This document shows positions 38,160-48,368 of a DNA stretch of 64,000 nucleotides, piece by piece. This DNA comes from Rivularia sp. MS3 (GTDB taxonomy: Bacteria > Cyanobacteriota > Cyanobacteriia > Cyanobacteriales > Nostocaceae), in the NCBI GenBank assembly GCA_019192545.1, contig JAHCMI010000044.1, positions 1-64,000 of the forward strand, given 5' to 3'. The notes under the pieces were generated by a model. It searched no databases. It was not told where the DNA came from and saw nothing but the letters and a program-made list of their open reading frames with translations. A program made the translations under genes and the position numbers. How positions within the stretch are numbered: position 1 is the stretch's first letter; each line of letters opens with the position of its first letter.

Positions 38160-39083
38160 AGAATTGAAAATTGGGCATTGGGCATCGGAAACAGCAAATG
38201 GGTAATTGGTAATTGAAAATTGGTAATAGGGAGCAAGATGCTCCCACTACATGAATAAGCTGTTAAAAACAACTTTAAATTTCCACAAATATCAAATACC
38301 CTTTATTTCGATAAACCTGTAAATCCGAAAAATAGATTATCAATTTTTTTGATCTTAGGCTGCCTTATAGCGCGACAGTTAAATCAAATAATAAATAGAT
38401 ATGTACGTTTCGCGCTTAACGTACCATCTTTTATCATAATCAAGTTGCTTTAAGCGTATTACCTATATCGCGATATTTATATTTTGATAAACTCGTAGAA
38501 ACGAAATATAGATTATCGAATTTTTAATTAATAGTAAACGAATACTTGTAGGTTGGGTTAGATGCTCTTGATTATTGTCATGCCCAAAGCAAGGAATTAG
38601 AAATTGCATCGTAACCCAACATTATTTATGGTTGTCTTCTATTGCTGTGTTGGGTTACGACACGATTGAAATTTTTCGTTTTAAATCAAATTTCCAAACG
38701 TGTCTAACCCAACCTACTAACTATTTTCGCTGAGTTACTTCTCTCACTCTTAATTTCTTCCCTCTGCGCTCTTCGTGTCTGTGCGGTTTTTTATCCGAAA
38801 GTTTCTTCATAAAACAAATAGCCGTTCAATACAGCTTAAATTTTATTCTCCCACACTCATATATTATATAAAGCTGTAAAAAACAACTTTGAATTACTAG
38901 TTGAGATTTAACCTGGTTGTGTAGGAATTATTATTAAACCGCAGAGGGCGCAAAGAGCGCGGAGGAAAGAAGAAGAAGAGGAAATTTATATCATTTAGAT
39001 ACATTGGTTCGATAATTCCGAATAATCGAACTATATATTATCGAATTAAAATTTAGAACTAACCACTAACAACTAACAAAATA
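38160..39083. other. Gene-free region rich in palindromes and STRRs
   Basis: About 920 bases with no gene. It holds STRRs at 38160-38235, a 26-base direct repeat (38257-38282 and 38871-38896, about 22 matches), AT-rich hairpin-forming segments, a compound palindrome at 38548-38717 and CGCAGAGGGCGCAAAGAGCG-type repeats near 38941. It looks like a site where repeats have accumulated. Confidence 0.6.
38548..38717. repeat. Compound palindrome, GTAGGTTGGGTT type
   Basis: Ends GTAGGTTGGGTTAGA and TCTAACCCAACCTAC are perfect reverse complements. Inside are two further arms, CGTAACCCAACA and TGTTGGGTTACG, so it reads as two hairpins side by side. MITE-like, with no coding capacity. Confidence 0.7.
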
Positions 39084-40610
39084 ATGGAAGTAATAATAAT
39101 CGGAAGCGGGATTGGGGGTTTAAGCTGTGCGGGATTGTTGGCGAGATATGGTTTTAACGTAAAAGTTTGCGAAAGTCATTCAATTCCCGGAGGTGCGGCG
39201 CATTCTTTTAATTATAAAGGTTATAAATTTGATTCTGGGCCATCATTATATTCTGGTTTGTCGTATACTCCTTCCAATAATCCTTTGCGACAGGTATTAG
39301 ATGCTGTTGGGGAAGATTGTGAATGGGCGAATTACGATACCTGGGGTTGTTTTCTCCCTGAAGGAGATTTTAACACTTCCGTGGGTGCGGAACAATTTTG
39401 TGAAGTACTTTTGCGGTTAAGGGGGGAAGCAGCAGTTAGGGAATGGCGGCAGTTGCAGCGAGTTATGGCTCCCTATGCCGATGCTGCGATCGCGATTCCT
39501 TCGGCGGCTATACGTTATGATTTCGGTGCTGTGAAGACGGTGGGTAAATTTGCACCTTCTTTACTAAAACATTTTCTTAATGTTGGTAAATTAACTGGGG
39601 CTTTTAGTTCGATTATGGATGAAGTTGTAACAGACAGCTTTATTCGTAACTGGTTGAATATGTTGTGTTTTCTGCTTTCGGGATTACCGGCAAATGGTAC
39701 TTCTGCTGCGGAAGTTGCTTTTATGTTCGCGGATTGGTATCGTCCGGGGGTAAAGTTGGATTATCCGGTGGGTGGTGCTGCTGCTTTGGTGGATGCTTTG
39801 GTAAGGGGTTTTGAGAAATATGATGGTAAATTGCTGTTAAATAGTCATGTTGAAGAAATTATTGTCGAAAATAAACGCGCTGTCGGCGTAAAGTTGAGAA
39901 GTGGGAAGGAATTAAGAGCAGATGTGGTGATATCAAATGCTTCCGTGTGGGATACTTTGAAATTAATTCCAACCAACTCGGTACCGCAACAGTTTTTTGA
40001 GCAGCGTGGAAAAACACCTGAATGTGAAAGTTTCATGCATTTACATTTGGGAATTGACGCTCGGGATATAAAAGACTTGCAGTGTCATTATATATATGTC
40101 AAAGATTGGGAATTAGGAATTACTGCTCCTCAGAATTTAGTATTGATATCAATTCCTTCTGTTTTAGATTCTTCTCTAGCACCACCGGGAAAACATTGCA
40201 TTCACGTTTACACTCCCGGCAACGAGCCTTACGATTTATGGCAGGGAATGAATAGGAATAGCGAAAAGTATTTACAGCAGAAACAAACCCGCGCTGCAAT
40301 TATGTGGGAGGCGCTACAGAAAATTATTCCAGATATTCGTTCTCGTTGCGAAGTTACTTTAATTGGTACTCCCCTAACTCACGAACGTTATTTACGTCGT
40401 CATAATGGTTCTTACGGCCCAGCAATTCGTGCGGGTTCCGGTTTATTCCCCGGTGCGAATACTCCATTAAAAGGTTTAATGTGTTGCGGTGATTCGACAT
40501 TTCCCGGAATTGGTTTACCAGCAGTTGCTGCTTCGGGAATGATTGCTGCTAATACTTTGGCTTCTGTAGAGAAGCATTTGGAAATGTTGTCAGAAGTTGT
40601 TAGTGGTTAG
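39084..40610 (+). CDS. FAD-dependent carotenoid isomerase/desaturase-like oxidoreductase
   Basis: 508 residues. FAD fingerprint VIIIGSGIGGLSCAGLLARYG at residues 3-23, then VKVCESHSIPGGAAHSFNYK; the C-terminal FAD contact is GLMCCGDSTFPGIGLPAVAA, a carotenoid-isomerase/phytoene-desaturase signature. Most like CrtISO-type enzymes, which isomerise poly-cis carotenes, but several paralogues exist in cyanobacteria and the true substrate is not certain. Alone in its neighbourhood, no other carotenoid genes nearby. Confidence 0.85.
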   Translation: MEVIIIGSGIGGLSCAGLLARYGFNVKVCESHSIPGGAAHSFNYKGYKFDSGPSLYSGLSYTPSNNPLRQVLDAVGEDCEWANYDTWGCFLPEGDFNTSVGAEQFCEVLLRLRGEAAVREWRQLQRVMAPYADAAIAIPSAAIRYDFGAVKTVGKFAPSLLKHFLNVGKLTGAFSSIMDEVVTDSFIRNWLNMLCFLLSGLPANGTSAAEVAFMFADWYRPGVKLDYPVGGAAALVDALVRGFEKYDGKLLLNSHVEEIIVENKRAVGVKLRSGKELRADVVISNASVWDTLKLIPTNSVPQQFFEQRGKTPECESFMHLHLGIDARDIKDLQCHYIYVKDWELGITAPQNLVLISIPSVLDSSLAPPGKHCIHVYTPGNEPYDLWQGMNRNSEKYLQQKQTRAAIMWEALQKIIPDIRSRCEVTLIGTPLTHERYLRRHNGSYGPAIRAGSGLFPGANTPLKGLMCCGDSTFPGIGLPAVAASGMIAANTLASVEKHLEMLSEVVSG

Positions 40611-40967
40611 TTGTAACGAGCATCAGTGAAATCCATTCAATCCATGATATTTATTAGTGGTTGGTTTAAAATCTAGATTTATTAATTATCTTTTTTATAC
40701 TCGATTCAAGCTTTTTCAGTGTAATTATAGATAAAAAACCGGGTTTATATTCGTAGCCAACGTTTTTATCAATACTTTTATTCTCGTAGGTTGGGTTGAA
40801 CTAAGACAAACCTAATATCATCGAGTTACTACATTAATTTGAATGGTTTATAAGCTTTGTTTAAAAAACCCTTCTAGGACGCAAAGAGCTCAGAGAAAGA
40901 TGATTTACAGGATTGATCTATTAAAAGTCAATTTGCTATTAACCCTTCAGGACTTATGTAGTTTACC

Positions 40968-41101
40968 ACTAGTGGTCTGTCCCGTTAGTTTTGATGGGCA
41001 TATCGTAAATATAAAAAATATTTTCTTCCCCCACTCCCCCACTCTCCCCCTCTCCCCCTCCCTGCCCTTACCCGTCATTATTAATAGGACAAACCACTAG
41101 T
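40968..41101. mobile_element. MITE-like element with terminal inverted repeats
   Basis: 134 bases bounded by ACTAGTGGTCTGTCC (40968-40982) and GGACAAACCACTAGT (41087-41101), which pair at 14 of 15 positions. The centre has a C-rich STRR (CTCCCCCACTCTCCCCCTCT). No open frame. Resembles a non-autonomous insertion or its scar. Confidence 0.5.
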
Positions 41102-41581
41102 TTCTCTAAACCCGGTTTCTTTGCGCTTAACTAAAATGGTACAAGTTATCAGCTAAAACAGTTTTGTAGACAAAGAGATTAAAGCCTATATAAAACATCT
41201 ATTGTCAATATACGTATTACAGAAGCCTATTTTTAGTATTTTTAATTACATCAAAATTATTATTGCTTAATATGAACATTGAGGCGATCGCTCTGTTTTT
41301 CGTTTGTTGTAGTACGTTTATCAAGCAATTATCAAGTTAACAACCATGCTCGATAGATTAATTTATTTAAAAATAGTCAAATTTATTAAAATTAGTTTTA
41401 CTGCTTCCCTCAGCATACAAACCCCATATTACACTAAAATTGCTTGTAATCTCGTAAGCTAATTGAGAATCCTATCAATAAAAATTTTTATGTAAACAAC
41501 GGTAACGGATTTGTAACGGAATATGAATACAAGATTTAAATCAATGATTAATGAATTGATGATTGTTGATTATAAAACTTG

Positions 41582-41617
41582 AAAAAAATGTAGAGACGTG
41601 ATTTATTTCGTCTCTAT
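41582..41617 (-). terminator. Intrinsic terminator of the GNAT gene
   Basis: TAGAGACG (41591-41598) pairs with CGTCTCTA (41609-41616). On the minus strand the stem is followed by CATTTTTTTC. Confidence 0.7.
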
Positions 41618-41648
41618 CAATTATCAATTACCGATTACCAATTCCCAA

Positions 41649-42182
41649 TCAAAAATAATCAGGTTGCCAATTTTCGCGGAGGATAGAGTAGTAAACTACG
41701 TCAATTTTGTAGAAGTGGGCATCTTTGTCGTATTTTAAGCCAGCTTTTTCCATAACTCGGCGAGAAGCAATATGTTTGGGGGATGCGATCGCGATAATTT
41801 TGTAGAGTTTGACAGACTCGAAACCGTAGTTAATAGCAGCTTTTGCGGCTTCAGTAGCAATACCTTGATTCCAGTAATTTTGGTCAAAACGGTAAGTAAC
41901 TTCGATATCGGGAGTATTAGATAGACAATTAAGTCCGCAATGACCGATTAATTTTCTACTGGTTTTTTCGATAACAGCCCATACACCAAAGCCGTATTTT
42001 TCCCAATGTTCGATGAAATATTCCAAAATTTCCCGAGTAACTTGTTTTTCCTTGCCTTTGGGAATGACTCCTCTAGGAGAATACTTCATAACTTCGGGAT
42101 TGCTCAAAATTACAGATAATTTATCCAAATCATCCAAAGTATAAGGTCTGAGTCGCAGTCTTGCAGTTTCGATTTCTGCCAT
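41649..42182 (-). CDS. GNAT N-acetyltransferase, RimJ/RimL-like
   Basis: 177 residues. Begins IETARLRLRPYTLDDLDKLS, the usual RimJ/RimL-like start, followed by LIGHCGLNCLSNTPDIEVTY, FDQNYWNQGIATEAAKAAI (acetyl-CoA loop) and IASPKHIASRRVMEKAGLKY. It transfers an acetyl group to an amine, possibly a protein N-terminus; target not predictable. Single gene with its own terminator. Confidence 0.9.
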   Translation of the reverse strand: MAEIETARLRLRPYTLDDLDKLSVILSNPEVMKYSPRGVIPKGKEKQVTREILEYFIEHWEKYGFGVWAVIEKTSRKLIGHCGLNCLSNTPDIEVTYRFDQNYWNQGIATEAAKAAINYGFESVKLYKIIAIASPKHIASRRVMEKAGLKYDKDAHFYKIDVVYYSILRENWQPDYF

Positions 42183-42239
42183 AATTTACTCAAATTATCC
42201 TTCTATCCAATTACAAGTTTCATGTAAATTAATTCCTGT

Positions 42240-42435
42240 CCGGTTTTTTGGGAAGAGGGTTGTGGGGGAGCGGGGGAAGAGAAAGTAATGAGTAATGAGT
42301 AGCGAGTAGCGAGTAATGAGTAATGAATGGGAATGAAAGGTCTAGTTTTAGAGAACTCTAGATTTAATTAATCTAACTATGTAACTCAAAACTTATTTTC
42401 TAACTCTTAACTTGCTACTTGCTACTCACTATTCC
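42240..42435. repeat. STRR spacer (GAGTAAT / GAGTAGC units)
   Basis: AGTAATGAGTAATGAGTAGC and further alternating units at 42287-42328, and CTTGCTACTTGCTACTCACT near 42411-42430. Confidence 0.7.
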
Positions 42436-43272
42436 CTAACTCCAATAAGTTAAAGGTTCATCAGGATTGCGATATCCGATAAACATGGACATGGAAACTC
42501 TGGGGCCACCATGAGAGGCTCTGACAGCATGAACTCTTGCAGAATCAAATAAAATTAATTCTCCGATTTGGGGTTTAATAACTGCTGTTGCTGGTGGTAA
42601 AATTCTGCGGTCGATGATTCCTTCGTATTTATATTCTTTGTCGTGAATTTCTGGTTGTCTTAAAGACGTTGGTTTAACGTTCCAAATTTCTAATTCTCCG
42701 CCAAATTTGGGAGTGCGTAAGTAGATATTGCTGCTGAGTTGAGTTATTAAGTCGGAGAAAGGATAGGTAGGATAAATGGGAGCGTCTAATACATCCCTTG
42801 CCAAAATGTCTTGATGGGGTGGAAGTTCAAAGTTATCTTCAAATACTCTACCAATTCCGGCTAGCATAGTACGATTGTGGACATTTTCGATACAGGCACC
42901 AGCTAACCACATATCTCCTAAATCTAATCTCAGTTTATCGATGGGGGAAAGAAAAGGAGAGCAGGTGTAGCGGATATTTTTGTTGCAAGCTGGAGCTTGT
43001 TGGTAATAACGTTCGAGCATTTCTATATTGCCGTTAGTTTCAAAGAAGGTAATTCCAGTTCTTTGTACTCCTACATCCGGCGCTCGATGGTATCTTTCTA
43101 AACTGTCTTGCTCGATTAATTCTTCACTAATTATTTGAGCTTGTTCGTGGTGGTAGTAGTTAGGTATTCTTAAAGCAAGCAGTTTGCCTTGCAATAAATC
43201 CAGTAAGTCGGTGATTATCAGATTCTGAGAAATTTTTACCAAGGTGTTTTGTTGCTGTTGAGTTAATTGCAT
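42436..43272 (-). CDS. 2OG-Fe(II) dioxygenase
   Basis: About 278 residues from the ATG at 43272, preceded by AAAGGAAC as ribosome-binding site; a TTG 24 bases upstream is rejected. Jelly-roll iron/2-oxoglutarate site: HxD in PPHQDILARD and the distal His in FDSARVHAVRAS, with the 2-oxoglutarate Arg in GGPRVSMSMF. It hydroxylates or desaturates an unknown substrate. It lies 186 bases downstream of a heme peroxidase on the same strand, with STRRs between, suggesting a small oxidative pathway. Confidence 0.85.
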   Translation of the reverse strand: MQLTQQQQNTLVKISQNLIITDLLDLLQGKLLALRIPNYYHHEQAQIISEELIEQDSLERYHRAPDVGVQRTGITFFETNGNIEMLERYYQQAPACNKNIRYTCSPFLSPIDKLRLDLGDMWLAGACIENVHNRTMLAGIGRVFEDNFELPPHQDILARDVLDAPIYPTYPFSDLITQLSSNIYLRTPKFGGELEIWNVKPTSLRQPEIHDKEYKYEGIIDRRILPPATAVIKPQIGELILFDSARVHAVRASHGGPRVSMSMFIGYRNPDEPLTYWS

Positions 43273-43379
43273 ACAATTGTTCCTTTGTAATTTCAATGTT
43301 GTTAATCGAGGAAGTTGGGAAGATGCACTACTCCCTTCCCGGTAGAAGATTACTTAAGTGATTGAGTGAGGGAAGGAGT

Positions 43380-43457
43380 AAAAAATCTTAATTCCTAACT
43401 TCTCACTGATAATTGGTAATTAGTAACTGATAACTGATAACTGTTCACTATTAACTG
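43380..43457. repeat. STRR spacer between the 2OG oxygenase and the peroxidase
   Basis: AACTGATAACTGATAACTG-type units and CACTGATAATTGGTAATTAG sequence. Confidence 0.65.
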
Positions 43458-45776
43458 TCAAAGTTTCACTTTCACCATCATGGTGTTGTCGGAATGTGAA
43501 TTTGAGTTTGAGTTAATTAAATCGTCGAAGGCAAATTTAAAGACATTACTATCTTCGCTACCGAGTTCGATGATGCTGGAATTTTCTTTATTTGCAGCAC
43601 CGAAGGATAGTAATGCTTGAGCGTCACCGTTTTCAAAGTCTTCTATGTTTCCATCTGCAATTAAGTAGGGAGCGAGGAGGCTATTATCTGGTAAGTCAAC
43701 GTGGAATTTTTTCCTGCTCCTGTTATCTGCAATTTGAAAATCCACTACGCTATTTTTAATTGCAGCTTTTTGATAATTCTCTCCGTCTTCTGGTGTCAGG
43801 GTTGCACCCGTTACTTTATCTATAATTGTTCCCTCTTTATCTTCAACTCGATAGAAACCAACTGTGTTGTCAGATAAAGATTTTTGCTTAACTACAATTT
43901 TGGCTTTACCATCATCACCTTGCAAATCTAATAATCCATCGCTGAAAAGACTTTCTGTATTTAAAGGATTTGCTTCGGAAACTTCTAAAAACACGTTTTT
44001 CTGCAACTCGGTGATTTCAGAATTCAACTTAATGATATCGGCATAAGTCGTCTGCTGAATTTCCTTTATCTCCTTCTTAGTAAAATAACCACCCTGCCTA
44101 AAACTTCTTTCAAACCAAAATCTATCGGCATCTCTCAACCTTTCAAACTGCTCTCCGACAATAGCTTGAATTGTTTCCCCGGCTCCGGAAGGTGCGACGG
44201 CATCTTCGGCAAACAACCCTACTAACAAATCAACATCTTCCACAGTGCCATATAAATCTTGCAAAGTTTTAGCTAAACTCTTATCCGAAGTTAACTCATC
44301 AAAACTTTTTACCCTTTCCAAGCCAAAATCAACTCTAACTTGATTGTAATCGGCTAAACCTCTTTCCCTTCCCCTCTGAATATTTGCCGAATACAAATCA
44401 AATCCCACACCTGCCGGAGGAAACAAAGCATTTCGTAAATCGAAGACTACATTAGTATCGACATCTTCATCTAAAGTTACCGTACTACCTTTCAAAATCT
44501 CATCAACATCTTTACCCTCAGTCACATTCGGCGCTCCGAATGTAGTTAACAACGGTAAAGTTGTAGCATTCCCCTCGCTATCAACCGTCTCTATTTTATT
44601 ACCCGTTTGAGAATGTCCAAAACGAAAGCCAGCGGCGTTAAATTCATCCGATATTTGGGGAGTTTCACCCGCATCATACCCCCGATACTTACTAACTTCC
44701 CCTATCTGCTGCGGCAACCATTCATACATCACCACCTGTTGATATTGAGCAATATTAATTTGCCGCGCTCTGGCAAATATCTGTTCATCATCCCATTTTG
44801 GATGGAATTGAGATAAATCTTGGGCAATTCGATTGTGATTTCTCAACCACAAAGTATGTTGAGCAACTAAAGCATCTTGCTCGCTGACTCTTTCATCACC
44901 AGCTAAAAAACCTACCCCCTGAAAAAATCCTCCCCTCATTACCTGCTCTGTATCCGCTGGCATCAAATCATCGCTAGTTGATTCCGTCTCCTCCGAAAAA
45001 ACTTTTAATTTACCTCCTTCAAAACTCCTCAAAGAATTAGCTAATTCCTCATCAGAACCATAAACAACAGATAAATCCAGCCAGTGAGTTAAATCGTTAG
45101 GTACCTCCGCTGCCACAGATTTACCATCCTTAATAATTCCCGTCCCCTCAGCAAAAGCATTTCTGGGAAACTCAAACTCCAATCCCCCATCCTTCTGCCT
45201 ATTAATTGTCGGAGTCGGGGGAATATCTTGGGTAAAATTTGAATCATCTTCAGGAATGTCAATATTGAAACTATCCTCACTCAACCTAGCCAAATTTAAA
45301 TCGTGGTTAATTAGCTGCCCAAAAGCCCAATTTATCCCAGTTAAACCTTGAGAGCTTGGATCGGTTTCACCCTTTTTTAACTTAGAAGTAGCATTACTTA
45401 CTACCCTGGCACTAGGGCGATCCAAAGGATTTAATAATACGAAGGGTGCATCCGGATTATTACTTAAACCATCCTGATTTCTAACTACCTCCAAACCTGA
45501 TTTGTGCAAACTCCTTTTCTCTGCCTTACTAAAAATCGGAATTGGTTGACGACTAACACTATTACCATCAACACCGATTAAAGCATTTCCGGAAGCGTCC
45601 TTTGCAACCCCCGCAGGGCTAGCAACTCCATCCTCATACTCAACAGTACCAACACGAATGAAAGGCGTACCCGTAGCTCCTAACTCTCGATTGTGTAAAT
45701 TATTTTCCGAACCATCAATCTTGCGAAACGAACCTAACTTTTTACCTCTGTAGGGATTTCTGCCGATGATTGACAT
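43458..45776 (-). CDS. Animal-type heme peroxidase
   Basis: 772 residues if started at the ATG at 45776, which has AGGTGA five bases upstream; a GTG at 45785 adds three residues. Peroxidase superfamily: distal His in FGQLINHDLNLARL, the WLRNHNRIAQDLSQFHPKWD helix, MYEWLPQQIGE, and the proximal His in GFRFGHSQTGN. Relatives include dioxygenases and peroxidases acting on fatty acids or terpenes and bacterial peroxidases with halide activity. No signal peptide, but the N-terminus and Asp/Asn-rich C-terminus would fit type I secretion. The 2OG oxygenase follows on the same strand. Confidence 0.87.
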   Translation of the reverse strand: MSIIGRNPYRGKKLGSFRKIDGSENNLHNRELGATGTPFIRVGTVEYEDGVASPAGVAKDASGNALIGVDGNSVSRQPIPIFSKAEKRSLHKSGLEVVRNQDGLSNNPDAPFVLLNPLDRPSARVVSNATSKLKKGETDPSSQGLTGINWAFGQLINHDLNLARLSEDSFNIDIPEDDSNFTQDIPPTPTINRQKDGGLEFEFPRNAFAEGTGIIKDGKSVAAEVPNDLTHWLDLSVVYGSDEELANSLRSFEGGKLKVFSEETESTSDDLMPADTEQVMRGGFFQGVGFLAGDERVSEQDALVAQHTLWLRNHNRIAQDLSQFHPKWDDEQIFARARQINIAQYQQVVMYEWLPQQIGEVSKYRGYDAGETPQISDEFNAAGFRFGHSQTGNKIETVDSEGNATTLPLLTTFGAPNVTEGKDVDEILKGSTVTLDEDVDTNVVFDLRNALFPPAGVGFDLYSANIQRGRERGLADYNQVRVDFGLERVKSFDELTSDKSLAKTLQDLYGTVEDVDLLVGLFAEDAVAPSGAGETIQAIVGEQFERLRDADRFWFERSFRQGGYFTKKEIKEIQQTTYADIIKLNSEITELQKNVFLEVSEANPLNTESLFSDGLLDLQGDDGKAKIVVKQKSLSDNTVGFYRVEDKEGTIIDKVTGATLTPEDGENYQKAAIKNSVVDFQIADNRSRKKFHVDLPDNSLLAPYLIADGNIEDFENGDAQALLSFGAANKENSSIIELGSEDSNVFKFAFDDLINSNSNSHSDNTMMVKVKL

Positions 45777-45785
45777 TTGACTCAC

Positions 45786-46244
45786 CTTTGTAGCTTTATA
45801 TACAAATTCTAAAAAATATATTTATCAAATGGTGTATCTACAAATACTTGAAAATCAAATTATGATGGATATGGCTGCTATAAAAATCCCTTATTGTTCC
45901 CGAAATACATGAAGTTTTATAAAAGAGTTGTGTCTATCAAACCCAAATATTGCAGCAGTTTGAACAAAAATAACAGTTACGCCCGTAGCGATCGCCTTAA
46001 ACTAAGCCATACTATCTCAAACCCTTACGATAGCTTTATTTGAATGGGAATCGTATATGATGCTCTTAGTAAGTGTGGAACATTGTAGTCAAGTTTAAAC
46101 TTGTCAGATATTTATTTCCCAATAATTCCAATTAAACAGCAGTAGTCTGGGGGGGAATTGCAGATATAGCTAAGCATGGTGAGTGCAAGCATCAATAAAA
46201 AAATCATCTTAATTTTGATGAAAAATTAATATAATGCAGTTATT
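45786..46244. other. Divergent promoter region
   Basis: About 460 AT-rich bases between the divergently transcribed peroxidase and ABC exporter genes. A HIP1 site lies near 45989. No gene or clear operator seen. Confidence 0.4.
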
Positions 46245-48128
46245 ATGAGCATCTCCAAACCTCTAAAAAAATCTTATAAGCAAAATCGTCCTCGTAAAAA
46301 TGATTGGCGATTATTTTTGCGTTTAGTTCCCTACGCAAGTAGCTACAAACAGCTTTTGGCGACATCAATGTTACTGTTGGTACCGGTAGCGATAGCCAAT
46401 GCCATCCAACCGTTGATTGTGGGGCAGGTAATTTCCTTAGTTCGTAAAGAACCGAGTACCTACGAGTTTATCAGCAGCAATCCCGAACAAGGATTGTTAA
46501 TTCTGCAAATACTTTTATTGATTACAGTTATTATCAAACTTGTATTAACAGGCTTTCAGGGATACTTAGTGCAGAAAGTAGGGCAAAATATTACTGCCGA
46601 TATTCGTAAAGACTTATTTCATCATGTAACTTCCTTAGCAGTACGCTTCTTTGATAAAACTCCCGTAGGAAAATTAATCACTAGATTGACATCCGATGTA
46701 GAAGTTTTAGGAGATGTATTTGCGACGGGGGCAGTAGGCATATTTGCTGATATATTCTCTACCTTAGTAATTATCGGCTTTATGTTTTACACCCAATGGC
46801 AGCTAGCATTACTGCTGCTATTTTTACTTTTCCCCGTATCAGCCTTAATTACTTACTTCCAGCAGCAATTTCGTAAAGCCAATTATAAAGCTAGAGAAGA
46901 ACTTTCTGCCCTAAACTCGCAGCTACAGGAAAACATTACAGGTATTAACGTAGTACAGCTATTTCGGAGAGAAAAATTTAACGCTAAATTATTCGAGAAA
47001 ACCAATAACCGTTACGTCAAAGAAGTAGATACAACTATATTCCACGATTCCGCCGTTTCAGCCACCTTGGAATGGATTGCCTTAGTAGCGATCGCCGGTG
47101 TATTGTTGATTGCAGGTTGGTTAATCTTAGGAGATAATTTAACGGTTGGGATACTATCAAGTTTTATACTCTACGCTCAAAGATTATTTGAACCCCTACG
47201 ACAATTTGCAGAGAAATTTACGATTATCCAAGCAGGTTTTACAGCCATCGAGCGAATTACCGATATATTAGATGAGCCGATAGAAATTAGGGATAAAGCA
47301 AATCCCAGATATTCGCTGACAAATAGCTTTGAATTTGGCTATATAGATGAAATCGTTGAAAACTTAGAAAATACCGATGATAGAATTGACCCAACAAAAT
47401 TAGGAGAAATCCGTTTTGAAGAAGTTTGGTTTGCTTATAAAGATGATGATTATGTAATTAAGAATCTAGATTTTACCATCAATCCCGGCGAAAAAATCGC
47501 TTTAGTAGGTCCCACGGGAGCGGGTAAAAGTACCATAATTCGTTTATTGTGTCGTCTTTACGAACCCAGCAAAGGACGGATTTTAGTAGATGGTATAGAT
47601 ATCAAAGAAATACCCCAAGCCGAATTAAGAAGATATTTAGCAGTAATCTTACAAGAAGGATTCTTATTTGCCGGTGATGTCAAAAGCAACATTACATTAG
47701 GCGATAATTACACCTTTGAAGAAATTCGAGCAGCAGCCCAAAAAACAAACGTAGAAGAATTCATCGAAAAATTACCCCAGGGTTATAATTCTGAACTTAG
47801 AGAAAGAGGAACTAATATTTCCAGCGGAGAAAAACAGCTTTTAGCCTTTGCACGTGCCGCAATTCGCAATCCACAAATACTAGTATTAGACGAAGCAACA
47901 GCTAATTTAGACGTAGCAACAGAAGCCAGAATTCAAAAAGCATTAAATCAGCTTTTAGAGCAGCGTACAGCAATTATTATTGCTCACCGTTTATCTACCA
48001 TTCGCAACGTCAACAGAATTTTTGTACTCAAACGCGGTGAATTAATCGAACAAGGTAGTCACGAACAACTATTACGGCAAGGTGGTTTATACGCTACATT
48101 ACACAACTTACAAATGCTCAATCACTAA
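46245..48128 (+). CDS. ABC exporter, MsbA/multidrug type (permease-ATPase fusion)
   Basis: 627 residues. Six-helix membrane domain (about 35-330), then the ATPase: Walker A GPTGAGKST, signature SSGEKQLLAFARA (variant of LSGGQ), Walker B ILVLDEATANLD, and the switch His in IIAHRLST. An insertion of about 40 residues (ANPRYSLTNSFEFGYIDEIVE) separates the two parts. A homodimeric exporter of lipids or drugs, or a transporter partner of the secreted proteins nearby. Specificity unknown. Confidence 0.93.
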   Translation: MSISKPLKKSYKQNRPRKNDWRLFLRLVPYASSYKQLLATSMLLLVPVAIANAIQPLIVGQVISLVRKEPSTYEFISSNPEQGLLILQILLLITVIIKLVLTGFQGYLVQKVGQNITADIRKDLFHHVTSLAVRFFDKTPVGKLITRLTSDVEVLGDVFATGAVGIFADIFSTLVIIGFMFYTQWQLALLLLFLLFPVSALITYFQQQFRKANYKAREELSALNSQLQENITGINVVQLFRREKFNAKLFEKTNNRYVKEVDTTIFHDSAVSATLEWIALVAIAGVLLIAGWLILGDNLTVGILSSFILYAQRLFEPLRQFAEKFTIIQAGFTAIERITDILDEPIEIRDKANPRYSLTNSFEFGYIDEIVENLENTDDRIDPTKLGEIRFEEVWFAYKDDDYVIKNLDFTINPGEKIALVGPTGAGKSTIIRLLCRLYEPSKGRILVDGIDIKEIPQAELRRYLAVILQEGFLFAGDVKSNITLGDNYTFEEIRAAAQKTNVEEFIEKLPQGYNSELRERGTNISSGEKQLLAFARAAIRNPQILVLDEATANLDVATEARIQKALNQLLEQRTAIIIAHRLSTIRNVNRIFVLKRGELIEQGSHEQLLRQGGLYATLHNLQMLNH

Positions 48129-48368
48129 TGGGGAATAGGGAATGGGGAATAGGGAATTGGTAATTGGACAAGAATGTAAATATTCTTTATCTTCACCCTC
48201 TCCCCTTTCATCAACATAGGTAATCTTCTGCGACAGTAAGAAACGGGTGTTATCTGGATATTTCATCGCATCATATGTCATAGCACTGCTTTTTTAAAAA
48301 GGGGTTAACTACAGTTAGTAACAGGAAGAGAATGGGAACTATATATCCAGAAGAAAAAAATAAATAAC
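48129..48368. other. Spacer with STRR
   Basis: GGGGAATAGGGAATGGGGAA units at 48129-48165, then the leader of the FHA gene. Confidence 0.55.

Larger units (their letters stand above)
40611..41648. other. Long intergenic region with MITE-like element
   Basis: About 1 kb without a convincing gene. It holds an AAAAACCGGGTTTATATTCG piece, a GTAGGTTGGGTT half-repeat near 40786, the element at 40968-41101, and a HIP1 site near 41284. A short open frame at 40843-41100 crosses the C-rich repeat and is not considered a gene. Confidence 0.5.

Noticed and set aside
40843-41100. 85-residue plus-strand frame in the long intergenic region
   Set aside because: Crosses a C-rich STRR and the end of a MITE-like element; no ribosome-binding site and no recognisable domain.
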